Shown here: piece by piece, positions 16,684 through 25,487 of the stretch
Layout of the letters: each line of letters starts with the position of its first letter
Position numbering within the stretch: the stretch's first letter is position 1
Assembly: GCF_003350535.1 (NCBI RefSeq)
Contig: NZ_QQBB01000014.1
Location: 1-64,000 of the forward strand
Length of the DNA stretch: 64,000 nt
Direction: 5' to 3'
From: Microvirga subterranea
GTDB taxonomy: Bacteria > Pseudomonadota > Alphaproteobacteria > Rhizobiales > Beijerinckiaceae
The notes under the pieces: generated by a model
Database searches by the model: none
Seen by the model: the letters and a program-made list of their open reading frames with translations, nothing else
Told to the model about the DNA's origin: nothing
Translations under genes and position numbers: made by a program

Positions 16684-16974
16684 ATGGCCGAGATCATCGC
16701 GTTCGAAAGCCTGAGGAAGGGCGCCGAGCACTGTGAGGTCTTGGCTCTCTTCAGGCCTCGTGAACAACAAGCCGACATTCGTGACGGCCAAGGGGCGGCC
16801 TTCGATTTCCCGAGCGCTCGTCCCTTCATCACGGGTAACCTGAGCGACCTCTTCGAGCAGGCGAACGCTGTCGCGATGCGCCACTATGATGGCGACCAGC
16901 GTGTTCCCCGCGTCGTCGCGGATAAATGCCTAGAACTGCTGAAAGCTCTCGCCGATCACGCTCAACCGGAATAG
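16684..16974 (+). CDS. Small hypothetical protein, 96 aa
   Basis: ATG 16684 follows AGGAG at good spacing. The protein begins MAEIIAFESLRKGAEHCEVL and ends KALADHAQPE, with mixed helices and no signal or membrane segment. An open frame on the opposite strand overlaps it. I prefer the plus strand because of the ribosome binding site and more protein-like composition. Confidence 0.45.
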   Translation: MAEIIAFESLRKGAEHCEVLALFRPREQQADIRDGQGAAFDFPSARPFITGNLSDLFEQANAVAMRHYDGDQRVPRVVADKCLELLKALADHAQPE

Positions 16975-17198
16975 GCCAATCAGCGCTCTTTTCAGCGGCC
17001 TTTCATGTTGCCGGACTTCCTCCACGGCAATTCAAATTGGCTGTAGCTCAGGCGAGCCGGCGGGCATTAGCGCGGCCGTTGGAATTATTTCATAGGCGGG
17101 TTGCTAACGTGCCGGCCCCCAGAACGAGAACCGTTTTGTCCCCGAACGCGTTGATCCAGCACAGTGGCATAAGGCCATGTCGCGAGCGAGGCTCAAGC

Positions 17199-17510
17199 GT
17201 GTTGAATTTCGAAAGCGTCGAAGAAGTTTGCGAAAGCAAGAACATCACCCTGGTCCTGCACCCGATCGTACGGAAAGCCGTCAAGGGATTTGAAGAGAGT
17301 TTCTATATAGGCCTGCGGTGCTTCCTGACAGGCGAATCCGACGGGCTGTACTTCCTCCCACTCGAAACCGGCGGCTATGTCCGCCTCGTTTTCTCGCACC
17401 GGCGATCTTGTGGAGGTTTCCCGATCCTGAGGGTCGATCCTCTCACACCTGAAGGCCTCGATCGCATCAAGGTTGCTTACGCTTCGGCCAGCAAGACAAC
17501 CCTCGAATAA
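17199..17510 (+). CDS. Hypothetical protein, 103 aa
   Basis: The C-terminal 103 codons of a longer open frame look like a real soluble protein (FESVEEVCESKNITLVLHPI, GLYFLPLETGGYVRLVFSHR, LTPEGLDRIKVAYASASK). Upstream codons look non-coding. GTG 17199 is the likely start, although the ribosome binding site is weak. No family recognised. Confidence 0.5.
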   Translation: MLNFESVEEVCESKNITLVLHPIVRKAVKGFEESFYIGLRCFLTGESDGLYFLPLETGGYVRLVFSHRRSCGGFPILRVDPLTPEGLDRIKVAYASASKTTLE

Positions 17511-17591
17511 CGCTGCGCTGAAACCACACCCGGTTTGCGCTGTTGATTCCGCAGCGGATCACGGATCCGCTCCAGAATCTGGAGGCGGCTG

Positions 17592-17912
17592 ATGTATCGT
17601 GCGATAGGGTATTCTCTGATTGCTGCTGCGCTCATACTCCCTGGTTCTACACTTGCGGAGACTGGAGGTGCCGCTGCCGGCGCAGCGGCCGGCGGGGCAG
17701 CTGGTGCTGCAGTCGGTGGCCCCGTTGGGGCTGCCGTGGGCGCAGGCGTGGGCGGTGCTGTTGGCGGCGCAGCTTCAGGCCCAGACCAGCAGAATGTTAC
17801 GATCGAGCACCGCAATGTCGATACGACGGGAAGTGTCGGCTGCTCGACCACGACAAAGCAGAAGACAGACGAGTTCGGTGATACAACGACGAAGCAGCGG
17901 ACCGACTGCTGA
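17592..17912 (+). CDS. Secreted glycine-zipper protein
   Basis: A signal peptide (MYRAIGYSLIAAALILPGS, cut near TLAE) is followed by about 45 residues of Ala/Gly repeats of the GAAxGG type, as in glycine-zipper envelope proteins. A polar, Thr-rich tail carries two Cys (VGCSTTTKQ and the last residue). GGAGGCG lies before the ATG. Probably periplasmic or outer-membrane associated. Confidence 0.7.
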   Translation: MYRAIGYSLIAAALILPGSTLAETGGAAAGAAAGGAAGAAVGGPVGAAVGAGVGGAVGGAASGPDQQNVTIEHRNVDTTGSVGCSTTTKQKTDEFGDTTTKQRTDC

Positions 17913-18018
17913 GCATTCGACGGCTTAGCGAGCCCTGCAGGCGAGATGCGCATCACCTCGCCTGCCCCCTCTCATGTGGCGTGCGCGGACCGACCGCTTC
18001 CCTTCTTGGTAAAATATC

Positions 18019-18666
18019 CTAGAGCCTGCGCAGGTAGCGCAGAATGCTCTCCCGGACGTTGTCGAGGTGCTCGCGCATAGCCTGTTGGGCGTCAGCCGGG
18101 CGCTGCGCTAGGACGGCATCAACGATCGCCAGGTGCTCCCTGCTGCCAGGCAGAAAACGTTCGGGAAGACGTCCTTTATCGAACATTTTCGTCTTTGATC
18201 GGAGATCTGTGACATAGCGAGTCAGGAGCTTGGAGCCTGAAAGCTCCGCCAAAGTAGAGTGCAGGCGGTCATCGAGTGCCGTATGCTCCTCGGGGCTGGG
18301 TTGCTCACCCGAAATGAAGGCGAGTATGCGCTCGCGTATGATCAGAAGATCTCCCGTTTGACCGGCTTCCGCCGCTCTACCAGCAGCCTCGATCTCCAGA
18401 AGACGCCGCATGTGGAGAATTTCGATGAATTCATCGACCGACAACCGCCTCACTGTTGGGGTGAGGCCCGAAATTCGGGAGACGAGGCCTTCGTTGATCA
18501 GCTGTGCCAAAGCCTCTCGGACCGGCGTCCTCGAAACTCCTAGCTTTGCGGCGAGCATGTTCTCCTGCAATGGCGTACCAACTGGAAATGTGCCGTCGAG
18601 AATCATTTCTCTCAAGCGATGGTAGGCCGCCTGGCCGCGGGTCGCCGCAAGAGCTTCCTCATCCAT
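18019..18666 (-). CDS. GntR-family regulator, FadR/FCD subfamily
   Basis: The 215-residue regulator has an N-terminal winged helix (YHRLREMILDGTFPVGTPLQ, LGVSRTPVREALAQLINEGL) and a C-terminal FCD ligand-binding helical bundle with metal-binding residues (DDRLHSTLAELSG, REHLAIVDAVL, REHLDNV). ATG 18666 follows GGAGA. It is divergent from the dihydropyrimidinase operon and probably controls it. Palindromes in the shared intergenic region are candidate operators. Confidence 0.88.
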   Translation of the reverse strand: MDEEALAATRGQAAYHRLREMILDGTFPVGTPLQENMLAAKLGVSRTPVREALAQLINEGLVSRISGLTPTVRRLSVDEFIEILHMRRLLEIEAAGRAAEAGQTGDLLIIRERILAFISGEQPSPEEHTALDDRLHSTLAELSGSKLLTRYVTDLRSKTKMFDKGRLPERFLPGSREHLAIVDAVLAQRPADAQQAMREHLDNVRESILRYLRRL

Positions 18667-18770
18667 CCGATGTCTCCATCCCTCTCCGAGAGCACCCACG
18701 CGGGCCATTCCGGCTGACAACTGACAAGTTTCCCTTGCTGGCGCTTTCCCAGTCTGCTTACAATACCGAC

Positions 18771-18797
18771 TGTATACAAGCTGCATTGTCATACAAT
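18771..18797. promoter_or_regulatory. Candidate GntR operator between the regulator and dihydropyrimidinase genes
   Basis: Two inverted repeats lie within 27 bases: TGTATACA (18771-18778, within CTGTATACAAG) and ATTGT-CAT-ACAAT (18785-18797). The TTGTATACAA type is usual for FadR-subfamily GntR regulators. They lie 23-49 bases before the GTG start of the catabolic operon, where binding would block transcription. Confidence 0.55.
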
Positions 18798-18819
18798 CCC
18801 GCGATCCGTGGAGGGTGTG

Positions 18820-20283
18820 GTGACCGGATACGATCTGGTGATCAGGGGTGGAAACGTGGTGACCACCGAGGGCGTGACGTCCATGGATGTCGCCGTTCGG
18901 GACGGCACGATTGCCGCTCTTGGGAAAGGCCTTCCAGACGGGCGCCACGAGATCGACGCGTCGGATCGATTTGTTCTGCCAGGCGGCGTCGACGCCCACT
19001 GCCATATCGAGCAGCTATCGGGCGGCGGGTTGATGAATGCCGACACATTCGAGACGGCTACTCGCTCCGCAGCATTCGGGGGCACGACAACCGTTATCTC
19101 TTTTGCCGCCCAGCATCGCGGCGATCGTCTCAGGAAGGTCGTTGAGGAGTACTCCCGGCTTGCGGAGAGGGGCGCTGTTACCGATTATGCGTTCCATCTC
19201 TGGATTTCTGATCCGACCCCTCAGACGCTAGAACAGGATCTCCCGCAATTGATCGAGGCCGGGCACCGGTCGATCAAGATTTTCATGACGTACGACCGTG
19301 TCCGTCTTCTGGACGAACAGGTGCTCGATGTCATGATGGTGGCTCGAAAGCATGGGGCTCTGGTCTGCGCTCATGCCGAAAATCACGGTATGATCAAATG
19401 GATGGCCGATAGGCTCGTCTCGCGAGGGTATCTGGCACCAAAGTACCATGGCGTCAGTCATCCTAGGGTCTGCGAAATCGAGGCCTTTGAGCGGTTGATC
19501 CGTTTTTCGCAGTTGCTTGACCAGCCCATCATGCTATTCCATGTATCGACGGCTGAGGGCGCGGCGGTCATCAGACGCGCTCGCGGAGAAGGCATCAAGG
19601 TCTTCGCAGAGACGTGCCCGCAATACCTGTTTCTGACAGCCTCCGACCTCGACAGGCCAGGTCTGGAGGGCGCTAAATGGATGTGCAGTCCACCTCCCCG
19701 TTCGACTGCGGATCAGGACGCTCTTTGGCGCAGCCTTGAACTCGGCGACCTCCAGCTGGTCTCATCGGATCATGCACCCTATCGATACGATGCTACGGGC
19801 AAGTTGTCCGGAGGATCGGAGGCAAACTTCAAGCAGATCGCCAACGGTCTACCGGGCCTTGAAACCCGCCTTCCGCTGCTCTTCAACGCAATGGTGAGCG
19901 AAGGCCGTTCGTCCCTTGAGAAGTTCGTCGACCTGACGGCCACGGCGCCTGCGAAACTCTATGGCCTCCATCCGCAAAAGGGCGCCATTAGAGTGGGCGC
20001 TGACGCGGACGTCGCTATCTGGGATCCAGATCGCGTTGTCGACATGACAGACGACGGGCTGCACGACAATGTCGGCTATAATCCCTACGCAGGCAAAAAG
20101 ATTAAGGGATGGCCTGAAACGGTTCTGCGTCGGGGCGAAGTGATCATCTCGGACGGAAGATTGCAGGCCTCGCCCGGCTCCGGACGCCTTCAGTTGCGGA
20201 AGGTCGCACCTTCCATGCGCCCGACAGGCACTCTCAGCCCGGAATTCGATCCCGCCAGCAATTTCGGCGCCCACCTTCTATGA
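18820..20283 (+). CDS. Dihydropyrimidinase / D-hydantoinase family amidohydrolase
   Basis: The enzyme opens the cyclic amide ring of dihydropyrimidines or hydantoins using two metal ions. Visible ligands are H60 and H62 (VDAHCHIEQ), the carboxylated Lys153 (SIKIFMTY), H185 (CAHAENH), a His in LFHVSTAEG and the Asp in LVSSDHAPYRY. Length (487 aa) is normal. GTG 18820 is chosen because GGAGG lies five bases upstream. It heads a unit with two other amidohydrolases and a racemase, which favours a hydantoin or related cyclic ureide as substrate. Confidence 0.92.
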   Translation: MTGYDLVIRGGNVVTTEGVTSMDVAVRDGTIAALGKGLPDGRHEIDASDRFVLPGGVDAHCHIEQLSGGGLMNADTFETATRSAAFGGTTTVISFAAQHRGDRLRKVVEEYSRLAERGAVTDYAFHLWISDPTPQTLEQDLPQLIEAGHRSIKIFMTYDRVRLLDEQVLDVMMVARKHGALVCAHAENHGMIKWMADRLVSRGYLAPKYHGVSHPRVCEIEAFERLIRFSQLLDQPIMLFHVSTAEGAAVIRRARGEGIKVFAETCPQYLFLTASDLDRPGLEGAKWMCSPPPRSTADQDALWRSLELGDLQLVSSDHAPYRYDATGKLSGGSEANFKQIANGLPGLETRLPLLFNAMVSEGRSSLEKFVDLTATAPAKLYGLHPQKGAIRVGADADVAIWDPDRVVDMTDDGLHDNVGYNPYAGKKIKGWPETVLRRGEVIISDGRLQASPGSGRLQLRKVAPSMRPTGTLSPEFDPASNFGAHLL

Positions 20284-20329
20284 ATCCTGTGACGCGCCTG
20301 CTCCCCCAAATGCCACCATTGAGCGAACC

Positions 20330-21775
20330 ATGAACGAAAGAGTGACCGTCATCCGCGACGCCGCGTGGCTGGTGACCTGGGACGATGCGCAGTCACGGCA
20401 TGTCTATCGTCAGAATGCCGACCTCGCCTTCTCATCGAAGGGGATCCTCCATATCGGCGAGCACTACCAGGGATCGTTCGATGACGAGATCGCTGGCACG
20501 GGCCTCATGGTGCTGCCAGGCCTTGTGAACGTCCACTGCCACTCGGGAGACGAACCGATCGCCAAAGGGCTCTTCGAGGATGTCGGCACGGCCGCACTCT
20601 GGGGAAACGCGCTATACGAGTACTCGGCGCTGATCGACGCCGATGACGATGCGAAGGCCGCCTGTCAGGTGGTGATGCTGGGCGACCTGATGAAAAGCGG
20701 GGTCACGACCTTGCTCGACATCGCCTCACCTCATTCGAAGTGGCTATCGCTCGCGAGGGATAGCGGTCTGCGCGCCTATCTGGCTCCTGGATTCCGCGAG
20801 GCCCGGTGGAAGATGGCCGGCAGCCATCGCCTGGATTACGAATGGGACCATGCACTCGGTCGGGAGCGGTATGCCGAGGCCTTGGCGTTCCTGGATCAAG
20901 CGGCGCAAGATTCCTCTGGCCGCATCAACGCCGTCATAACGCCGTCACAGATCGAGACCTGCTCTGAGGAGCTTCTCCAGGAGGCTGTTGCAGAGGCACG
21001 CCGGCGCGGAATCCCCATTACGATTCATGCGGCACAGACCATGGCCGAACACGAGGAGTTGTTGCGCCGGACCGGAGAAACAGCTCCGGCGATGCTCGAG
21101 CGCCTCGGGATTTTGGGTCCCGATCTCATTCTCGGACACTGCATCTTCATCGACCGGCACTCATGGACACGCCAAAGGATATACGGCGATCTCGATCGTC
21201 TAGCGCACAGCGGAACATCGGTTGCCCATTGCCCGGTGACGTTCGCACGGAGCGGCATGACCCTGGAGAGCCTCGGCGCCTATCGACGCGCCGGTGTGAA
21301 TGTCGGGATCGGGACCGACAGCTATCCGTTCAACATGCTCGAGGAGTTGCGGGAAGCGATGATATGTTCCCGCATCGCTGGCCGTTCTGTGCACGATCTC
21401 GACACCGGAACACTTTTCGAGGCTGCCACCGTCGGAGGAGCGAGGGCTTTGAGACGTGACGATATCGGCCGCCTTTGCCAGGGTGCGAAGGCCGATTTGG
21501 TCCTGGTCGATCTGAATCACCCTGCGATGCAGCCTGTCCACGACCCGCTGCGAAATCTCATTCATTGTGCAGCAGAACGCGCAGTGCGCGACGTCTATGT
21601 GGATGGATCTCCGGTCGTCAGGTCTGGCCGGATCAGTAATCTTGATTACGACGGTGCAGTGCGCGAACTCCAGGATGCCCAAAAGCGCGCGGTTCGCCGG
21701 GCCGAAGCGGCGGATCCCCAATCGCGATCGATTGCGAAATTAGCGCCGTACTCTCTTCCGCTCGCACAGGTTTGA
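20330..21775 (+). CDS. TRZ/ATZ-type amidohydrolase (deaminase/chlorohydrolase family), copy 1
   Basis: The protein belongs to the mononuclear metal amidohydrolases that deaminate or hydrolyse purine-like and triazine-like heterocycles. Ligands: H69 and H71 (VNVHCHSGD), H233 (TIHAAQ), H270 (LILGHC) and D330 (GIGTDSYPFNM). No carboxylated Lys is used. At 481 residues it equals the second copy at 22535, and the two align along most of their length. The substrate is unknown, and an ureide, hydantoin side-chain or pyrimidine derivative is plausible from context. Confidence 0.85.
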   Translation: MNERVTVIRDAAWLVTWDDAQSRHVYRQNADLAFSSKGILHIGEHYQGSFDDEIAGTGLMVLPGLVNVHCHSGDEPIAKGLFEDVGTAALWGNALYEYSALIDADDDAKAACQVVMLGDLMKSGVTTLLDIASPHSKWLSLARDSGLRAYLAPGFREARWKMAGSHRLDYEWDHALGRERYAEALAFLDQAAQDSSGRINAVITPSQIETCSEELLQEAVAEARRRGIPITIHAAQTMAEHEELLRRTGETAPAMLERLGILGPDLILGHCIFIDRHSWTRQRIYGDLDRLAHSGTSVAHCPVTFARSGMTLESLGAYRRAGVNVGIGTDSYPFNMLEELREAMICSRIAGRSVHDLDTGTLFEAATVGGARALRRDDIGRLCQGAKADLVLVDLNHPAMQPVHDPLRNLIHCAAERAVRDVYVDGSPVVRSGRISNLDYDGAVRELQDAQKRAVRRAEAADPQSRSIAKLAPYSLPLAQV

Positions 21776-21783
21776 GCCATTCC

Positions 21784-22446
21784 ATGGGACGGACCATTTA
21801 CGTCATCAATCCGAACTCGTCAGAAACGGTGACCCGCGGGATCGACGCGGCGATAGCGCCGCTGCGAAGCGCCGATGGACCGAAGATTGCCTGCCTCGCG
21901 CTGAGCGAAGGGCCGCCCGGCATTCAATCTCAGCGGGACGTGGACGGGGTCGTCGCACCATTGCTTCGCAAGGCCACAGAGCTCGAGGACCATGCGGCAG
22001 CTTTCGTCATTGCGTGCTTTTCAGATCCCGGACTTCACGCCTTGAGGGAGCAGAGCAGACGCCCAGTGCTGGGCATCGCTGAATGTGGGGTTCTCACGGC
22101 ACTGACGCTCGGCCAGAGATTTGGCGTCATCGCCATTTTGCCGACCTCGATCCCCCGGCACCTGCGCTACTTCGGCGCCATGGGCGTTACACAGCGTCTT
22201 GCGGGTGATCTTGCGATCGGTCTCGGAGTGGCAGAGCTTGCAGATGACGAACGTACCTTCGGGCGTATGGTCCAGGTCGGACAAGCACTGAGAGACACTC
22301 ATGGTGCGGATGTGCTCGTCATGGGGTGTGCGGGCATGGCGCGCTTTCGGGCTTCCCTTGAGCAAGCCGTCGGCGTGCCGGTGGTAGAGCCGACGCAGGC
22401 CGCGGTCGTGATGGCCGTAGGACGCGTTCGACTTCAAGGCACGTGA
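21784..22446 (+). CDS. Asp/Glu/hydantoin racemase family protein
   Basis: These racemases invert a C-alpha centre using two Cys. Both are present: Cys78 (VIACFSDPG) and Cys182 (VMGCAGMA). The N-terminus YVINPNSSETVT matches the hydantoin/allantoin racemase group. It lies between two amidohydrolases downstream of the hydantoinase-like gene, a classical hyu arrangement. ATG 21784 is chosen. TTG 21772, overlapping the previous stop, is an alternative that would couple translation. Confidence 0.88.
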   Translation: MGRTIYVINPNSSETVTRGIDAAIAPLRSADGPKIACLALSEGPPGIQSQRDVDGVVAPLLRKATELEDHAAAFVIACFSDPGLHALREQSRRPVLGIAECGVLTALTLGQRFGVIAILPTSIPRHLRYFGAMGVTQRLAGDLAIGLGVAELADDERTFGRMVQVGQALRDTHGADVLVMGCAGMARFRASLEQAVGVPVVEPTQAAVVMAVGRVRLQGT

Positions 22447-22534
22447 GAGCCGGAGCTGCCTTGGATGCACACAACAATCTTCGACTGACTCTACTTCACT
22501 TCTGAATCTCTGACCTGTCTCGACGGAAACAAAA

Positions 22535-23980
22535 ATGGCCCATAACACCATCACTCTCTTCAAGGATTGCGACTGGATCATTGCTTGGGATGAGCCATCG
22601 CAATCCCACGTATACCTGCGCGACGCAGATTTCGCGATCCGTGGCGATGAGATCATTCACGTCGGGAAAGACTACTCAGGCACTGCCGATGTGGAGATCG
22701 ACGCGCGTCGAATGATGCTGATGCCTGGTTTCGTCGATGTCCACAGCCATCCGGGGCATGAACCCGGCTGGAAGGGAATGCTGGAGGAGTTGGGCAGCCC
22801 GCGGCTTGGGCAGAGTTCTCTCTATGAATTCATGCCGGTCTTTCAGATCGGCCCGGAATACACGCGCCCTGCCCTTCGGGTCGCCGTGTCGGAGCTTTTG
22901 AAGAGCGGCGTCACCACCATCTGTGATCTTGGCCGTCCTCGCGAGAGCTGGGCCGACGAATATGCGGAGACCGGCATCAGAGCCGTTCTATGGGGCATGT
23001 TCCGGTCGGGGCCCTGGAAAACACGCAACGGGCACTCGGTGGAATACGATCTTGATCCCGCAGCGGGCGATCGCCTGCTTCGCGAGGCGATCGATATCGC
23101 GGATGCTGCGTCCAAGCACCCGAGCGGCCGGATTACCGGGTTCATTGGCCCCGCGCAGATCGACACCTGCACCGAGGGACAGATCCGGGATGCTCTCGAT
23201 GCCGCCCGGGAACGCAACCAGCCGATCCAGATCCATGCGGCGCAAAGCATCGTGGAGTTCCAGGAAATCATGCGCCGATATGGCGCCACGCCGATCGAAT
23301 GGCTGGAGAAGATCGGCGCACTTGGACCTGATACGATCATCGGACATTGCATCTTCCTCAACGACCACCCCTGGATTCACTGGCCGCATGCCAATGACTT
23401 CGACCGCCTCAGAGACAGCGGCGCCCAGGTGGCCCACTGCCCAGTGGTCTTCGCGCGTCGCGGAATCGCGCTCAACACGCTGAGCCGCTACATGAATGCC
23501 GGCATCCGCTGCGGGATCGGCACCGATAGCTTCCCGCACAACATGCTGGATGAGCTTAGAATGGCCTGTTACGCCGGCCGCATCGTGGCGGGAAGCTTCA
23601 CGGCTGCAAGCACGCGCGACGCTTTCATGGCGGCGACTGCAATCGGGGCCGATATGATCCGTCGTCCGGACCTCGGACGTCTGGCTGTCGGCTGCAAGGC
23701 GGACTTCTCCGTGGTCGATATGACCAATCCGTATATGCAGCCGGATTACGAGCCCATTCGGAGCCTCGTCTATTCGGCGAACGACCGCGCCATCAAGGAC
23801 GTCTATGTCGACGGGCGGCAGGTCGTCCGAGACGGAGAGGTTCTCGACTTCGACATCGGCGAGGATATCGAAATGCTGCGAAGGGGTCAGGCGGAAGCGA
23901 TTGCAGCGGCTCCGCAGCGCGATTGGGCCGGTCGCCATCTCGATGAATTGAGCCCACGCGTCTTTCCGGTTCGATCATGA
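22535..23980 (+). CDS. TRZ/ATZ-type amidohydrolase, copy 2
   Basis: This is a second 481-residue paralogue of the amidohydrolase at 20330. Ligand motifs are FVDVHSHPGHEP, IQIHAAQS, IIGHCIFL and CGIGTDSFPHNM. Both proteins share the openings KDCDWIIAWDEPSQSHVYLR and AAWLVTWDDAQSRHVYRQ, and the end motif (D)VYVDG. The HSH pair replaces HCH of copy 1. Conserved active sites with diverged pockets suggest related but different substrates in one pathway. Confidence 0.85.
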   Translation: MAHNTITLFKDCDWIIAWDEPSQSHVYLRDADFAIRGDEIIHVGKDYSGTADVEIDARRMMLMPGFVDVHSHPGHEPGWKGMLEELGSPRLGQSSLYEFMPVFQIGPEYTRPALRVAVSELLKSGVTTICDLGRPRESWADEYAETGIRAVLWGMFRSGPWKTRNGHSVEYDLDPAAGDRLLREAIDIADAASKHPSGRITGFIGPAQIDTCTEGQIRDALDAARERNQPIQIHAAQSIVEFQEIMRRYGATPIEWLEKIGALGPDTIIGHCIFLNDHPWIHWPHANDFDRLRDSGAQVAHCPVVFARRGIALNTLSRYMNAGIRCGIGTDSFPHNMLDELRMACYAGRIVAGSFTAASTRDAFMAATAIGADMIRRPDLGRLAVGCKADFSVVDMTNPYMQPDYEPIRSLVYSANDRAIKDVYVDGRQVVRDGEVLDFDIGEDIEMLRRGQAEAIAAAPQRDWAGRHLDELSPRVFPVRS

Positions 23981-24382
23981 CCTCGACGTTGATGAGAATG
24001 CTTCAGTGGAACGATGCTGAGCGTAGACCTATGCAGGCCAGGGCGCGGAGAACGGGATAGATGGATCACCCCTATCGGGGAGCTGATCGTCTCCGCCGGA
24101 GGGGATGAGGGAACCGGCAGGGGAGTACGTTCCGCCTGAAGCCCGAACGCTCGCCTAACCCGTTCGGGCGACTCCCGGACCGTAGGGGTCATCCGTCGAG
24201 CATCTGAGAATGCAGCCTTGGAGGCAGTGCTGATGTGTCGGCACCTTTCGGCATGCTCCTGTCGCAGGAGTGAAGACTTCGAAAGGGATTACTTTGCGAA
24301 ATCTACGCTTGAAACCTCCGATCTTTCGGGTCTAGCTTTGAGTGCTAGCGCTTCATAAAGCGCACAAATAAGAGGGAACACG
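23981..24382. other. Intergenic region upstream of aapJ with a hairpin
   Basis: No gene is recognised. GCCCGAACG (24141-24149) and CGTTCGGGC (24161-24169) form a perfect 9-bp stem with an 11-base loop, without a T-run. It may end the catabolic transcript or act in the aap leader. AGAGGGAA at 24371-24378 is the likely aapJ ribosome binding site. Confidence 0.45.
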
Positions 24383-25420
24383 ATGTCGAAATCAAAGCAC
24401 GTTACTCGTTGGCTCGCGATGGGACTTGTTGCCGGTGTAGCTGCGCTCGCGGCAGCTCCCGCCTCCGCACAGTCGACCCTCGACACGGTCAAGAAGCGCG
24501 GCAAGATCCTCTGTGGCGTTTCTCCTGTCGCTCCTGGGTTCTCCTACGCGGACGACAAGGGCGCTCGGCGAGGCTTCGACGTGGACATCTGTCGAGCGGT
24601 CTCGGCTGCAGTCTTCGCCGATCCTGACAAAGTCGAATACGTGCCGTTGAATACGAATGTGCGCTTTCAGGCGCTCCAATCAGGCGAAGTTGATATCCTG
24701 TCGCGCCAGAACACCTGGAGCTACACCCGCGACACATCCCTCGGCCTCGATTTCGGCCCCGTCGTCTTCTACGATGGTCAGGGCCTGATGGTGCCGGCGA
24801 AGCTGAACGTTAAGAGTGCAGCGGAACTCTCCGACGCCGCGATTTGCCTTCTGCCCGGAACGACGACGCTGCAGAATCTCGAGGACTATTTCCGCCCGAA
24901 GAACATCAAGTACGAGTCGGTCGTGTTTGAGAACTCGGATGAGTGGCGGAATGCCTTCTTCTCCGGACGTTGCGACGCCACGACGACGGATCGTTCCGAT
25001 CTTGCCTCTGTTCGTGCGATTGCCAACGATCCCGAGCAGTACGTGATCCTGCCTGAGACGATTTCGAAGGAGCCGCTCGCGCCCGCCATCCGGCAGAATG
25101 ACCCCAACTGGCGCGACATTCTGAATTGGTCCGTGTACACATTGATTGCGGCGGAAGAGAAGGGAATCACGCAGGCGAATGTCGAGGATCACCTCAAGAG
25201 CGAGGACCCGGAGGTTCAACGAATGCTCGGCGTTTCGGGCGACTTCGGTAAAATGATTGGTCTCGACAACAAGTGGTCCTTCAACATCATCAAGATGGTC
25301 GGCAATTACGGGGAGGTCTTCGACCGCAACCTCGGCCCCAAGACCCGTCTCGGCCTGAGCCGTGGTCCGAACAAGCTCTGGACCGAGGGCGGCCTCCTCT
25401 ACTCGCCGCCCTTCCGGTAA
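24383..25420 (+). CDS. aapJ: General L-amino-acid ABC transporter, periplasmic binding protein (AapJ-like)
   Basis: The protein binds amino acids in the periplasm and delivers them to the AapQM permease. A signal peptide (to PASAQS) is followed by a family 3 solute-binding domain: TLDTVKKRGKILCGVSPVAP, GFDVDICRAVSAAVF, VDILSRQNTWSYTRD, NSDEWRNAFFSGRCDATTTD. Length (345 aa) and the C-terminal NKLWTEGGLLYSPPFR are as in AapJ. Permease genes follow directly. Confidence 0.93.
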   Translation: MSKSKHVTRWLAMGLVAGVAALAAAPASAQSTLDTVKKRGKILCGVSPVAPGFSYADDKGARRGFDVDICRAVSAAVFADPDKVEYVPLNTNVRFQALQSGEVDILSRQNTWSYTRDTSLGLDFGPVVFYDGQGLMVPAKLNVKSAAELSDAAICLLPGTTTLQNLEDYFRPKNIKYESVVFENSDEWRNAFFSGRCDATTTDRSDLASVRAIANDPEQYVILPETISKEPLAPAIRQNDPNWRDILNWSVYTLIAAEEKGITQANVEDHLKSEDPEVQRMLGVSGDFGKMIGLDNKWSFNIIKMVGNYGEVFDRNLGPKTRLGLSRGPNKLWTEGGLLYSPPFR

Positions 25421-25487
25421 TCCTAGGACGGCGCGGGCGGCTCTCAAGCTGCCCGCGTCTCTGTCGCTGATACCGGGAAGGATTATC

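Noticed and set aside
22988..23938. Minus-strand open frame of 316 codons
   Set aside because: Shadow of the second amidohydrolase gene.
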